From: Tetranychus cinnabarinus
Lineage: Eukaryota; Arthropoda; Arachnida; Trombidiformes; Tetranychidae
DNA length: 64,000 nucleotides
Assembly: GCA_022266195.1 (NCBI GenBank)
Contig: WHVY01000005.1
Location: forward strand, 7,564,001 to 7,628,000
Direction of reading: 5' to 3'
Positions 47,231-57,612 of the stretch are shown in pieces. Every line of letters starts with the position of its first letter. Position 1 is the first letter of the stretch. The notes under the pieces are model-generated. The model had not been told where the DNA came from and searched no databases. It was given only the letters and a program-made list of their open reading frames with translations. The position numbers and the translations under genes were made by a program.

Positions 47231-48286
47231 TTAAAACTGAGCTCGAACAGACTCTATTAACTTCAATAATTTGGTGTACCGTTGAGTTTAGACTCAAAAA
47301 CACCTTTTATTAATTCAGTTTGGTTAACAGTTTGTAAGATATGCTCTTCTGTTTCTTATGTTATGCTGTAAAGTAATTGTAAGTCTTTAGTCTTCTTACT
47401 TCAATCTGCCATTGAAATTGGCTATTTCCAATTTTTCAACTTGAAACTGCTTAAAAGACATTTTCAAAAAGCACGAAGCTAAATGAGAAGCTTATAAGCA
47501 GTTACAAAATTTCGCATAGCTTTTTATGTCGATGATTAATGTTGACATAGTATTTGACAAATTTTAGATCGATTTGCTGGTGAATGTCAGACAAGAATTT
47601 AAGAATTGCAGTTAATTCAATCAAGAAAAACTAGCAAACTAACTTGTAAGTTATGAAATTCTGATCCAAAAGAAAAGCGCGAAAGAGGAAAATCGAAAAG
47701 ATCGAAATTGTATGGTGAATTGAAATGGAAAAGACCAAAGACAAATTCTCACTTTAAAGTATGACATAAGAAACAGAGACAAATAGGAATGGCTCAACTG
47801 AAGGAATCTGATTCATTTTCAAGCCGATTGATTAGCAAAACAGGAATGAACGATCACAATCAAAAGCTCATGATCAATCATGCTCTTCCCTCTTAAATTG
47901 GTGCTTGCACAAGTTGGAATCTCGAAAAGCATGTTTTGAAACGATTGGTAAAAAACTCAAAGTTTATTGATACTACATATGAATTCGAATCAAATAATAT
48001 AAGGTCCATAAGGAATATCCAATTTACTGAATCATGTGAAGGCAACGGGCCAGTACGTTAAGCTGTTGCCTTTAAAAGGGATTGAAATGGAAATGGCAGA
48101 ATAAATAGAAACGTAAGAGCGGGACGATTTTACAAATAGAATGCAAGATTTTCAACGATATACTCGTATATCTTTTCTGAATGAACAGATTTACAAACGT
48201 GTCTAGTTTCAACTTTGATGACCTAACTCTCGATTGATAATAGATACAGAATTAAATTATCTAAAATTCATCTGATGATCATTCTA
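47231..48286. other. 3' flank of a type I gene
   Basis: Largely duplicated with 39640-40385. A poly(A)-type AATAAA on the minus strand lies at 47963-47968. No gene. Confidence 0.5.
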
Positions 48287-50256
48287 TTAAAGTTGTTCAT
48301 TCAACAAGCTGCGTTTCCGTTTAAAACAAGGTTTGATTTTATCTAATGGTAAAAAGAGCGTGGTTAATGACATCAGTAAATCGTTGTTGAGGTTTAAAGT
48401 GAAATCCTCCTGGTTGGTTGTATTGAGTTTGCGATTTTTGATCTGACCCGTTTCAATCCAAGTTTGACTGACAATATTGAAGATATGAATCTTTCCAGAT
48501 GATTTGTCAATCAAAACTATTATATCATCGTTTTTTTGACGAGAATTCAGGGTTAAGTCTCCAAATTTCAAGGCGCTATCTTTGAACGGTTTAGTCTTTT
48601 TGAATGACTTAGTTTCATAGTTAAACTGAATAAACTTCAGTTTGCGAGTCAGAATAAAAATATTAGAGCCTAATACAGTAGCAATGAAAGATCGTTGATG
48701 ATATTTCACATAACATTCAGCTTTGAACCATTCAGGATGACGAACTGGAAAAAGACTGAAAAACTTTTTGTCTTTAGTTTTTCCAATCACAATGAATTTA
48801 CCATCTGATTCGAGTAGCGACATTTCAGCACTCTCTAAAGAAACAAGGACCCGAGTCGAAGATTTTTGAGACCGGGGTCTTTGAGGTGGATTATTATTTA
48901 TTGTTGGATTATTTGGAACAGCCGGAGGAGCACTAACAAATGTGGAAAATGTAGATGAAACACTAGCGTCAACGTTAATACCATTAAAAAGTTTAGGAAA
49001 TGGATCATCAGAAAACACGTCAGAGTCATCTTCCAAATAACAAATGGAGCTGAAACAAGTGAATAAAATGAGAAAAGACAATTCTGATTAAAATCCAATA
49101 CCTAAAATACCAAGATTCTTATAGAAAGTCAATTAAACTTTTTCTGAAACAGTTAGCAGATGAATAACTTTTCTAGATAAAACGACCGAAGAGAGTATTT
49201 TTGAATGGCCTACCTTCTTGATATCTGGCTTCTCGTGATGAGTTTGTTAACACGACGATAATAAGATTGATCACTTTCAAGATTGAGCCAACGAAATTTC
49301 TTAGCATCCCAATCAATTCGAACTCCTTTAGTTCCACAATCAAATAAAACATCTGAAATGTTTTCTCCGTGAACAAATTCGAGTGAAATTGAGTCATCTA
49401 GAGTAAAATAACCAATGGGTAACCAAAATTGTTCTAACTGAAGCAATTTGAAACTCAAACGAGTATCATCAATTTTCTGGATAGACATGATGAAACACTG
49501 TTCAGTGCGATTAAGAGCGCATCTGAGTTTACAATTATCGGGAGAACACAAAATTTTATCAATATCTTGGACCGCTGCGATCAATGAAAATTTCTCAAGT
49601 TTAGATGAGACATCAGTTCCAGCATAACACCAACGAATACATCTTAATAATCGAGGAAGATGTTTTTTCCTGGAGTCAGCTTCAACATTAACCCAATCAT
49701 TAATTGCCTCCAATACTTGGTATTCACAAGAAATAATCAAATCTAATCTGCAAATGTACTCTATCGTTTCAACTGGGTAATCAAGAAATATGGATGTTTT
49801 AACAATCTTCAAGAAATGGCGACAGATGAATGTGTTTAGAGCACCAGAGTTGATCAGTTTAGATGTTTTAGTCACTTGAGGAATAATTATTGGAAGATGT
49901 TCAATGGTGAAGTTCGCATGAAAATAAGAGTAACAATCCTTTGATAGATCATCGTTCAACATCAAATAGTCAGCAACATTAGCCAAGTGAATAACACTTT
50001 CCATCTTAATTTGAACCGAATCAGAATGAATCCAATTGAGTACACAATCAAAACTGTACTCATCAAAATCCAATTCAACTTTACTTTCTCTTGTTTCTAA
50101 CAAGTCACAGCAAAACATTTTTTCAAAATAAGGTATCGATGAACACATGAACTTTTTGGAGACATGGTAGGTCTTTGATCTATTTATGATCGTCAATTGA
50201 TCATCAAACTTAGAAACATTCAGCGTTTGACCAGAAGATGGTGTGGAATCAGCCAT
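48287..50256 (-). CDS. BTB-BACK-Kelch-like protein, type I
   Basis: Exons 49214-50256 and 48287-49049, intron 164 bp, phase 2, 601 residues. The ATG at 50256 gives MADSTPSSGQ. BTB about 18-116 (VSKKFMCSSIPYFEKMF, HLANVADYLML), BACK about 118-237 (CEYQVLEAINDWVNVEADSR, CIRWCYAGTDVSSK), then SLEFVHGENISDVLFDCG. Exon 2 is SSICYLEDDSDVFSDDPF, a linker of about 55 residues rich in S, P and N (SAPPAVPNNPTINNNPPQRP), LLESDGKFIVIGK, IFILTRKLKFIQF and IHIFNIVSQTWIETG. Sister of the gene at 40386, but without the acidic insert and with a different linker. Inferred Cullin-3 adaptor. Confidence 0.9.
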
Positions 50257-50368
50257 TGCGAATCAAGTTAAAAATAACACGCAGGAGGAAGAAAAACTAA
50301 CGTAACTCACAAAACTTGTGAAATAATTGAAACAAAAATTGTCTTGAAATGTATAGAGCGATCAGAAA

Positions 50369-50752
50369 GTTTCTGGTGTGGTTTTTTAATAGCAAGTGTT
50401 CCAAGTTCACTTGTTATCGTTGTCTCACTACAAAGGTTTATCTCACAATTGTTTAAGTTGAAGTAAAGCATAATAGTTATACTCTTTGGCCCATGTCGCC
50501 TGGTGTGAGGGCTTTTTTCCCTTCCATGCGCAAAGACACTGTTTGATTTGTTTTACACTAGTTTCACGCATAAGTTAATTTTTGATAAGCGCCGTCTACT
50601 ATATTACCAATGGTATTATTAAGCATCTTACGTATAGTAGATGGCGTTTATCAAAAAAAAGATATCCGTGAAACTAGTGTATTTGCAAAGTTCAAGGTGT
50701 ATTTCGTTTGCCACTCCTCTACACAGATAAAGTTCCACCCCACACCAGAAAC
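50369..50752. mobile_element. 384-bp element with GTTTCTGGTGTGG ends
   Basis: A perfect 13-bp inverted repeat, GTTTCTGGTGTGG (50369-50381) and CCACACCAGAAAC (50740-50752). A complete second MITE (50556-50679) is nested inside. Non-coding. No target duplication could be confirmed. Confidence 0.6.
50556..50679. mobile_element. 124-bp MITE, TA target site
   Basis: Ends CACTAGTTTCACG...CGTGAAACTAGTG (13-bp perfect inverted repeats), flanked by TA at 50554-50555 and 50680-50681. It also has internal inverted segments (GCCGTCTACTATA / TATAGTAGATGGC). An older copy lies at 28531-28653. TA duplication suggests a Tc1/mariner-type mover. Confidence 0.85.
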
Positions 50753-51329
50753 TCAGTATTGAGTGTTGAAGTCACAATAAAACTTATGCACACAAATTGT
50801 GAACGGTCTCGCTGCCCCGTGATATTGATTATTCACTCGACTGTGATTATGTCATTGTGTATTGTATTGTATAACCAGGAAAATGTAAAGATGTCTTATT
50901 AAATTTCTTACAACCTTCTTGAGTTTTACATTATTCTCATTCAAATTCTGGACAACTTTTATGGTGTCATTTACTAGCTGAAAAAATATACATATCATTA
51001 AAGACCATCTGACATGAAAATTGTAAAGATATGAGCTTTCAGGCACTTCCAGAGTCTTCCTCCATTGTGCATTGACTCACAGCACTAACCTATGATTTGA
51101 TTGAATTAAAACGTGATATTTGAAAATTCTTACGATATCCTGTATCAAAGTCATGAAACTTTAGGTTAATTGATGCATTTTTCTAAGTAACTTGGGTCTA
51201 TGGGAAAGCAGATTGAAATCGAGAAATAGGAGAACTGATCAATTTAATGCCTTTCGCTACCAAATGCTGTATGAGATTACAGAAACTTTAATGAGGTTGC
51301 AAAACCAGAGATGTGTTAATTAAAAACAA
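50753..51329. other. intergenic, nothing recognised
   Basis: AT-rich spacer with short uninformative frames on both strands. Confidence 0.4.
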
Positions 51330-51560
51330 CGGATTAGTTTGCAAACAAATAAAAAATAATTAAGTGTGATTACTTTTCCTTGTTTGGCAAAAGCAAAACA
51401 GACGCCACCAACGAATTTACCCGTTTATAATTAATGGATTCGGGTTCCAGTTTCATCTCTTCTTTGGGCCTTTAACCAGAAATTGAAGAGTGTCTACATT
51501 ATAATAGCTTGCAAAGGTTAGGTTTGTTGAACTGACTCATGATGATGGAAACAAAGTGAT
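51330..51560. repeat. recurrent intergenic block, copy 8
   Basis: Contains TTTGCAAACAAATAAAAAATAA, TGGATTCGGGTTCCAG, CTTTAACCAGAAA, GGTTAGGTTTGTTGAACTG and CTCATGATGATG in family order. Confidence 0.55.
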
Positions 51561-51884
51561 TGCAGCAATTCAACGAGTTGCATTGCTGAAGTAATTTCAT
51601 TTGAATGCATTTTAGAAATATAATTAAAGAAATCAAGAAATATTGCTGCTGATCTGGACTAGTTAGAAACAGCAAAGAGCCAAAGAAACGCACTTTTAGT
51701 TTGCTCTCATGCATTTTAGACCGAGAAGAGAGAGTTAGATCGAATGAAACAAGAGTCGCTATAATCGTATTTGATGATACACGTCGATCATCTTAAAAGC
51801 TTTCAACTAATATTTTAATTAATGACATTATCATCTAAAATCTAATGTAAAACTTAATGATAGACATGATGTCCAAAGTTTGCG
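51561..51884. repeat. second recurrent intergenic block
   Basis: Resembles 7721-8267 (GCATTGCTGAAGTAATTTCA, GAAATCAAGAAATATTGCTG, CGAATGAAACAAGAGTCG). Non-coding. Confidence 0.5.
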
Positions 51885-52425
51885 TTTGACAATTTTCACC
51901 AGTAAAATGGTGAAAATGAAGTGAAGGCAATCAACTTATCGACAGAAGCATTGGAACCGTCGAAACAAAAATTTACATTCATAATACGATATTCTCAATC
52001 CATTTCTTCTGATTAATGCAGAAAACATACACTTTTCCTGTCAATTTGTTGAATAAAATAAATTTAGTGTCGTTTGTTTAGGAAGGCAAGTTTAAATCAC
52101 TGAAATCCCATTTTTCGTCGTTAAATGGTTCACTTTCATTGAAGCATTCAGTTTCGTATTTGAATTGAATGAATTCGAGTTCCTTTGTTAAAATATAAAC
52201 AACATCATACAAAACAGTAACTTGAATAGATTGTTCAAGATTCTGTAATTATTGAACCAACTTGCATGCTCAGCTGGGAAAAGACCAAACCACTTCTTCT
52301 CGTCGAGAGTTTTACCGCTCACCAAGCTGGCGTAACGAGTTTACCATTAGTCTCAAGGAACAATCTCTCTTCATTTGGAATCGATTTAGGAAGTTTTGCA
52401 TCTTTGTTTTCAAGAAAGCAGTCAG
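51885..52425 (-). pseudogene. nearly full-length decayed type II exon 2
   Basis: Antisense of DKDAKLPKSIPNEERL near 52330-52415, ATVLYDVVYILTKELEFIQF near 52150-52230, and KVYVFCINQKKW near 52000-52040 can be followed. Several 1-4 bp indels and an interrupted LES.GK region break it. It even retains the acceptor-side context seen at 26220. There is no exon 1. Confidence 0.85.
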
Positions 52426-52484
52426 TAACCTTTTAAAATATGATAAGAATGAAATAATGCAGTACATTCTCTTTTTTTGTCAGT

Positions 52485-52625
52485 TGCAGACAAAGCAACG
52501 CCGACAAAACTGTTTATTAATAATGAATTTGGGTTCAAACTTAACCCTAATCTTATCTTTAAATTTTTAACCAGAAAAGTTGAATTGAAAACCGTTTATT
52601 TCAACCTTCTCAAGTCATTCGAAAT
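52485..52625. repeat. recurrent intergenic block, copy 9 (short)
   Basis: GCAGACAAAGC, ACAAAACTGTTTATTAATAA, CTAATCTTATCTTTAAA and AAAACCGTTTATTTCAACC in order. Confidence 0.6.
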
Positions 52626-53059
52626 CAACGTGAACCAATAAATCTTCGAGAGATTGTCCCAAAGTCTTGAAATCTGCAAAAAGATTTTGAAAGATTCAAT
52701 TGGATTTAGGCTGATTCATTGAACAGCAATATGAGAACTTGCAACATGCAGATAAAACAGAATAATGCGAGACTTTAGACAATCTTCAGATTCAAGTAAT
52801 TTACACGAGAAAGTATTGATTTAATAAACAATTTAAAAACTTACAACAGATTAATTTGTGCAATGGTGTGTACAAATGAAGGAGATAATGTCTCTGTCAA
52901 CAGTTTGTTAATTGAGCTCATGATGAAAACAAAGATATTATTTCACTATTTGAGTACCTTTTTGGTCACTTGTATTTGAGACTAATAATCTATACAGTAT
53001 TTGAATTTGCAGAGGTCAAACTGAATGAAACTGACTCTTTTTTTGTTTGATTTGCAGAA
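52626..53059. other. intergenic, possible exon 1 end relic
   Basis: Resembles 26440-26660 (AAAGTCTTGAAATCTGCAAAAA, AATATGAGAACTTG, AATAATGCGAGACT). Near 52845 there is a scrap like an exon 1 donor end. No gene. Confidence 0.4.
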
Positions 53060-53425
53060 CAGAAGTTGATGCAATCATCGAAACTTCCATTCCCTTGTTT
53101 GTTAGCTGCAGACAAAGCAAACGCCGACAAAACTGTCATCACTGTTGCAATGAATCTGGGTTCAAACTTAACCTTTTATCTTATCTTTAACCAGAAAAGT
53201 GAAAATAAAAACGGTTTATTTCAGCTTCTCAAGTTTAAGTTTGTTAAGCTGATCTCATGATGATGTAAACTGGGATATTATTACATCACTATCTTGGCTC
53301 TTTTTTTGTTTTTTGCAGGCTTTGAATTTAATGTTTGAATTGATAAAATAATTCTTGCTCATTAAATCATAATAATCCATTTATGATAGTTATGATAATC
53401 CACTGATCCAAAACATGTACATTAA
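53060..53425. repeat. recurrent intergenic block, copy 10
   Basis: GTTAGCTGCAGACAAAGC, CCGACAAAACTGTCATCAC, TTTATCTTATCTTTAACCAG, AAGCTGATCTCATGATGATG and TACATCACTATC in order. Confidence 0.6.
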
Positions 53426-54082
53426 ACTCAGAATACATTAAATGCGTGTTGTATTTTTGTCAATGACAATTTTTGATTCTTTTAATGCAACAAGTGAAAA
53501 ATACGCTGAAAAATCATATCATGTCAAGAATAATCATGAACAAGATCATAAAACCACAGCATACTATTACACTATTCAGGCTACTTCCATTCTGGTGCAT
53601 TTTCAAAGTAGAGACTCAAATCATTCTATCACTAAAACTGAAAGTCAAAAATGTTCAGTTGTATTACTGACAAGTTGTGAGTTAATTGCATTTTAATGCA
53701 ATTTAGAAGTGACCAAGATCAAGAGATATTACTGCTGGACTGCTCTTGTTGAACTGCAAAGAACCAAATCGGTGTATTTTTTGTCGGCTCTTATGCATTT
53801 TGGACCGAATGAAAGGGTTAGATTGAATGAGACAAGGGTCAGTATGGTTTGAACAGTAAATTTTTTTTAAATTTAAGGTAACATTTAATCATTATTTACA
53901 AAAATTGGTATCAATGTTTTAACCAAGCATTGGATGTTCAGCGTAGGAAGCGTCAGTTAATTATTTGTTTCTTCAATCAAAATGAAAATATTTTACATGT
54001 TACTTATCAATTTAAAATAAGGTTTTATCATTGGAAAATAAAATAAATAAAATATGAAATAAACAAGAATTTGATTGTGATT
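53426..54082. repeat. second recurrent intergenic block, 3' flank
   Basis: Resembles 7721-8267: AATCATGAACAAGATCATAAAA, ACACTATTCAGGCTACTT, GATTGAATGAGACAAGGGTC, TTTCTTCAATCAAAATGAAA. The short plus-strand frames here are not conserved. Confidence 0.5.
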
Positions 54083-55830
54083 TCATTCGGTAGTTAAAAT
54101 TGAATTTTCGCTACTCTCATAATACAAGGGCTCTATAAATTGCATCGGTAAAAACGTGGAAGTAAAAGCAACTAGCCTATCAATATCAGAATCGGAGCTA
54201 TCTGAACATAAGTTTATATTCATGATTCTGAATTTCTCAATCCACTTTTCGTCATCAGCACAGAAAACATAAACTTTTCCAGATGACTTGTTGACCAAAA
54301 TTACTTCTTCACTTTTTTTATGAGAGGTTAGTATTAAATCATTGAATTTAAATTTTTCCTTAATCAATTCATCATTCTTTTCGAAGCATCCAGTTCCATA
54401 ATTATACTGAATAAATTCGAGGTCTTTTGTTAATATATAAACGGTATTGTCCAAAACAGTGGCATGGAATGAATGTTTTTGGTCTTTAAAATTATTGAAC
54501 CAACTGGGCTTAGTAACTGGAAAGAAACCAAACCACGCTTTCTCGGTTTTTGTTTTACCAATCAACATGAATCCACCATCAGATTCAAGAAGCAGTTCAT
54601 CTTCAGTGAAAAACGTCTCAGGAAGGTCTTTTTCTACGTCTTCTAGATAGCAGCCAAGGTGGCTAAAAAAGGAGGCAAATCGGAAAAAATTATGTTAGAT
54701 ATATGAATGATATTGAACTAAAAACACGTATTCGCGCATACAGAATAATACGAAAACTTCCAGAATCTTAAACATAATCAAAGAATGTGATTAAAGTAAA
54801 AACAAAATTTAAGATTGAATAATTCAACATACTTGAGATCAGATGAAAACGCTACCAGGAATTTAATTAAGTTGCTATAGTAAGTCTTGACCTTGCCTTT
54901 GAAGTCAAGCCATCGAAACGTCTTTTTAATCCAATCAATTCGAACTCCTTTTGTTCCAGAATCAAATAGAATATCTGAAATGTGTTCTTCATGGACAAAT
55001 TCAAGTGACATGGAATCGTCTTGATTGAAATCATCAATCGATAAACAAATGAAATCACTATTTAGTATTTTTAAAAGCAATGTTGCATCAGCTTTTTGAT
55101 GGATAGTGACAAGAAAGCTTTGATCACTCCTATTGAATGCACAATCATTATTAGAAGAAATAATTTCATCGAAATTCGGTAAAGGCTTGATTAATTCATT
55201 ATCCTTTATCAGACAAATATCATCAGGATCCATGAATGACCAACGAACACAAGCCAATAATCGTGGAAGTAGTTCTTTTCGAGATTTGACATCTTCATAC
55301 ACCCAATTCAAGATTGATTCAAAAATCTGAAACTCAGAGTAGACCATCAAATCTAATTTGAGAACAGCTTCAACTGTCTCAACTGGATAACTCAAGAAAA
55401 TATCCGTGTTAGCGATCATCAAAAAATGGCGACAAATGTTGTTAATAACTCCAGAAGTCAAAAATTTAGACACTTTAGTGGCTTGTGGTAGCAAAACTGG
55501 AATATTTCCAATGGTGAAATTTTCGAGGAAATGAGAAAGACATGGTTCTAAAAAGCGCTCATTTATCATCAAGTAATCGGCTGCTTCATAAAAACTGATT
55601 ACATTTTCCATTCGAATGTTGAACTGTCCAGAAAGAATCCAGTTAATGATAGAATCGAAAACATGTTCATCGAAATCCAGTCTAACTTTGTTTTCGTTCG
55701 ATTCCAAACAATCACTTGTCAACATTTTTTCAAAATATGGCACTGCTAAGAGTTTTTTTTTAAGAACATTATATGTCTTTTTTCGATTAATAATCAATAC
55801 TTTTTCACAATCGTTAACATTATTCTCCAT
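54083..55830 (-). CDS. BTB-BACK-Kelch-like protein, type II
   Basis: Exons 54833-55830 and 54083-54662, intron 170 bp, phase 2, 525 residues. The ATG at 55830 gives MENNVNDCEKV. BTB about 8-103, with a deletion at its start: NVLKKKLLAVPYFEKML lacks three residues against VSKKFICSSVPYFEKMF. BACK about 105-220 (SEFQIFESILNWVYEDVKSR, CVRWSFMDPDD), then LSIDDFNQDDSMSLEFVHEE and KKTFRWLDFKGKVKTYY. The split codon begins AA (donor CTCAA/GTATGT) and gives Asn. Exon 2 starts at 54662 (HLGCYLEDVEKDLPETFF), so the first Met in the downstream frame (MLIGKTK) is internal. Then VYILTKDLEFIQYN and SSGKVYVFCADDEKWIEKF. Inferred Cullin-3 adaptor. Confidence 0.89.
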
Positions 55831-56280
55831 GATGATTCAAACAGGGAAAAATTGCAAACACTTTTAATAACTTTAATTAAATTCAAGAAAATTTCAAGTT
55901 CAAGCAAGTTTAATTTTTACTCAAAAACATTGATGTCACAAATGGCTCTTGCCTTTGCTCTTATGGCATCATTTCATATTAATTCGGGCTGGGTTTTACT
56001 AAGGGCGGAGCTTATTGAAAGTAACTGACATTTTAAATGTTTCAGTCTTTTTCGTTACTAAGAGACCAAAGACAAATGAACTAGTGACTATGAAGTTCAT
56101 AGTATGAGCTTTTCATCACTTTTTAGCAATGTAGGATTGCCATTGCCTCAACAGTTGAGGTTTGACTAAATCATTGGCGTTATTCAGTACGTTTGTATTT
56201 AGCAGTTGTGGTAAGAATACACATTTCAAAGTAAGATATGACTTCTATTGCTTAGGACTAATTATTCAAAAATTAAATTG
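55831..56280. other. 5' flank, nothing recognised
   Basis: Upstream of the start at 55830; no conserved motif with other type II flanks beyond AT-richness. Confidence 0.35.
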
Positions 56281-56769
56281 CGACAGTAAGACTAGACTCA
56301 TAGGGACCATTTGATCATTAAAATATAGTTACACTTTTTAAAAATATGTCGGGCAAAATAAACAAATTTTGATACAAAATTGAGTGTGACTGAAAAAATC
56401 TGGTTGCTTATTTTGGTGAAAACCATCTTTTGTTGAATTATGAAAAATCGATTTTTTAATAATTTTTCATTAAATTTAGCTTTGAAGTGAACGAAAACCT
56501 TTCAATCGACTTTAGTTGAGGTACATTAGGTGAATTCATCCTGACAATTTCGCCTTTTTTGCGATATTTCAAAATCTTGATGAGAAGCTAAAGCACTGTG
56601 TTCATTTAAATAAAAAGCTGCCAGACTTTTTCACACTTGTCTATTAAGGTCTATTACTTCAAAATTGTTATCAAAGTTAACTTATTTTTTTCAAAATATT
56701 TTTAAAAATTGTAACTAACTTTTATATTTTAATGGTCAAATGATGTCTGTGAGTCTATTCTTACTGTCG
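56281..56769. mobile_element. 489-bp element with long imperfect inverted ends
   Basis: Left end CGACAGTAAGACTAGACTCA, right end CTATTCTTACTGTCG. The arms stay alignable for about 65 bp (through ATTTGATCATTAAAATATA and TTTTTAAAAATAT). It has no coding capacity. The right half recurs at 60370-60595. Confidence 0.7.
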
Positions 56770-57612
56770 TACTGCCGTACTTAATTTTGAATGAATCTCA
56801 AAACATTAAAATCAATGTAAATATACCTTGATAACAAACATCAATAATTGTAAACAGGTATTATCAAGTCGAGTACCAGAAGGATTTATGAAGATCAATC
56901 AGAAAGAACATCTTATTTGTCCATATTTCATTTCCTGATGCATGCTCTGTCTTAGGCTCAAAATTAAAGCATAAAAAATTAGTTGATACTCAATATTCGC
57001 AGTATCTTACATTCTATAATTACAATTAAAACATTGACCTCATTGATCTGAACATCTGACCATTGATTATCTATCTGCTTATGAAATTTTATAAAACTCA
57101 AAGGGGACAGATTTGACTTTCGTTCTTTGATTGAGCGCAATATGATCACCATTTTTAAAAATTAGTTTCAATGCCCTGAACCGAACATCGAATGTCCAAC
57201 GTGCTTCAGTTAATGCAAGACTCCTTTTTATTGCTTCAGTCGAAATATTACAAGAAGATACTTTGTGCAAAATAAGGTTTAGTTGTTCCATTCCGCAAAA
57301 TAAAAAATATAATATAATAAAACATGATATTCACCAAGTTTTTCATTGTGAGTAATGAATCCATTGAGAAATTGCATTGTAACAATGGAATAGAATTTAA
57401 AAAATTGAAAATTATTTTATAATTTTGCTATTGTGTATTGAATCTGTTAAAATGGAAGAGTTCAATGAGTTTATATCCCTTTATCGTGGATATCAGCTAT
57501 ATTTAATAATAAACAAAATATTCAAATACATTAATTTTATGCAAAATGGTGGAATTCACAATTTGAAACTTAAATTAGAGCGGAACAGTATGGTGCATAT
57601 GGTTGCTCAGAG
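56770..57612. other. 3' flank duplicated with 60596-61364
   Basis: Shares AATCAATGTAAATATACCTTG-like and GTATTATCAAGTCGAGTACC segments with the equivalent spacer of the next gene. The plus-strand frame beginning ATGGAAGAGTTCAATGAG near 57452 is matched by a variant at 61205 but is not maintained. Confidence 0.5.

Noticed and set aside
52832..52865. Donor-like exon 1 end
   Set aside because: Only about 30 bp match, too short to call beyond a possible relic.
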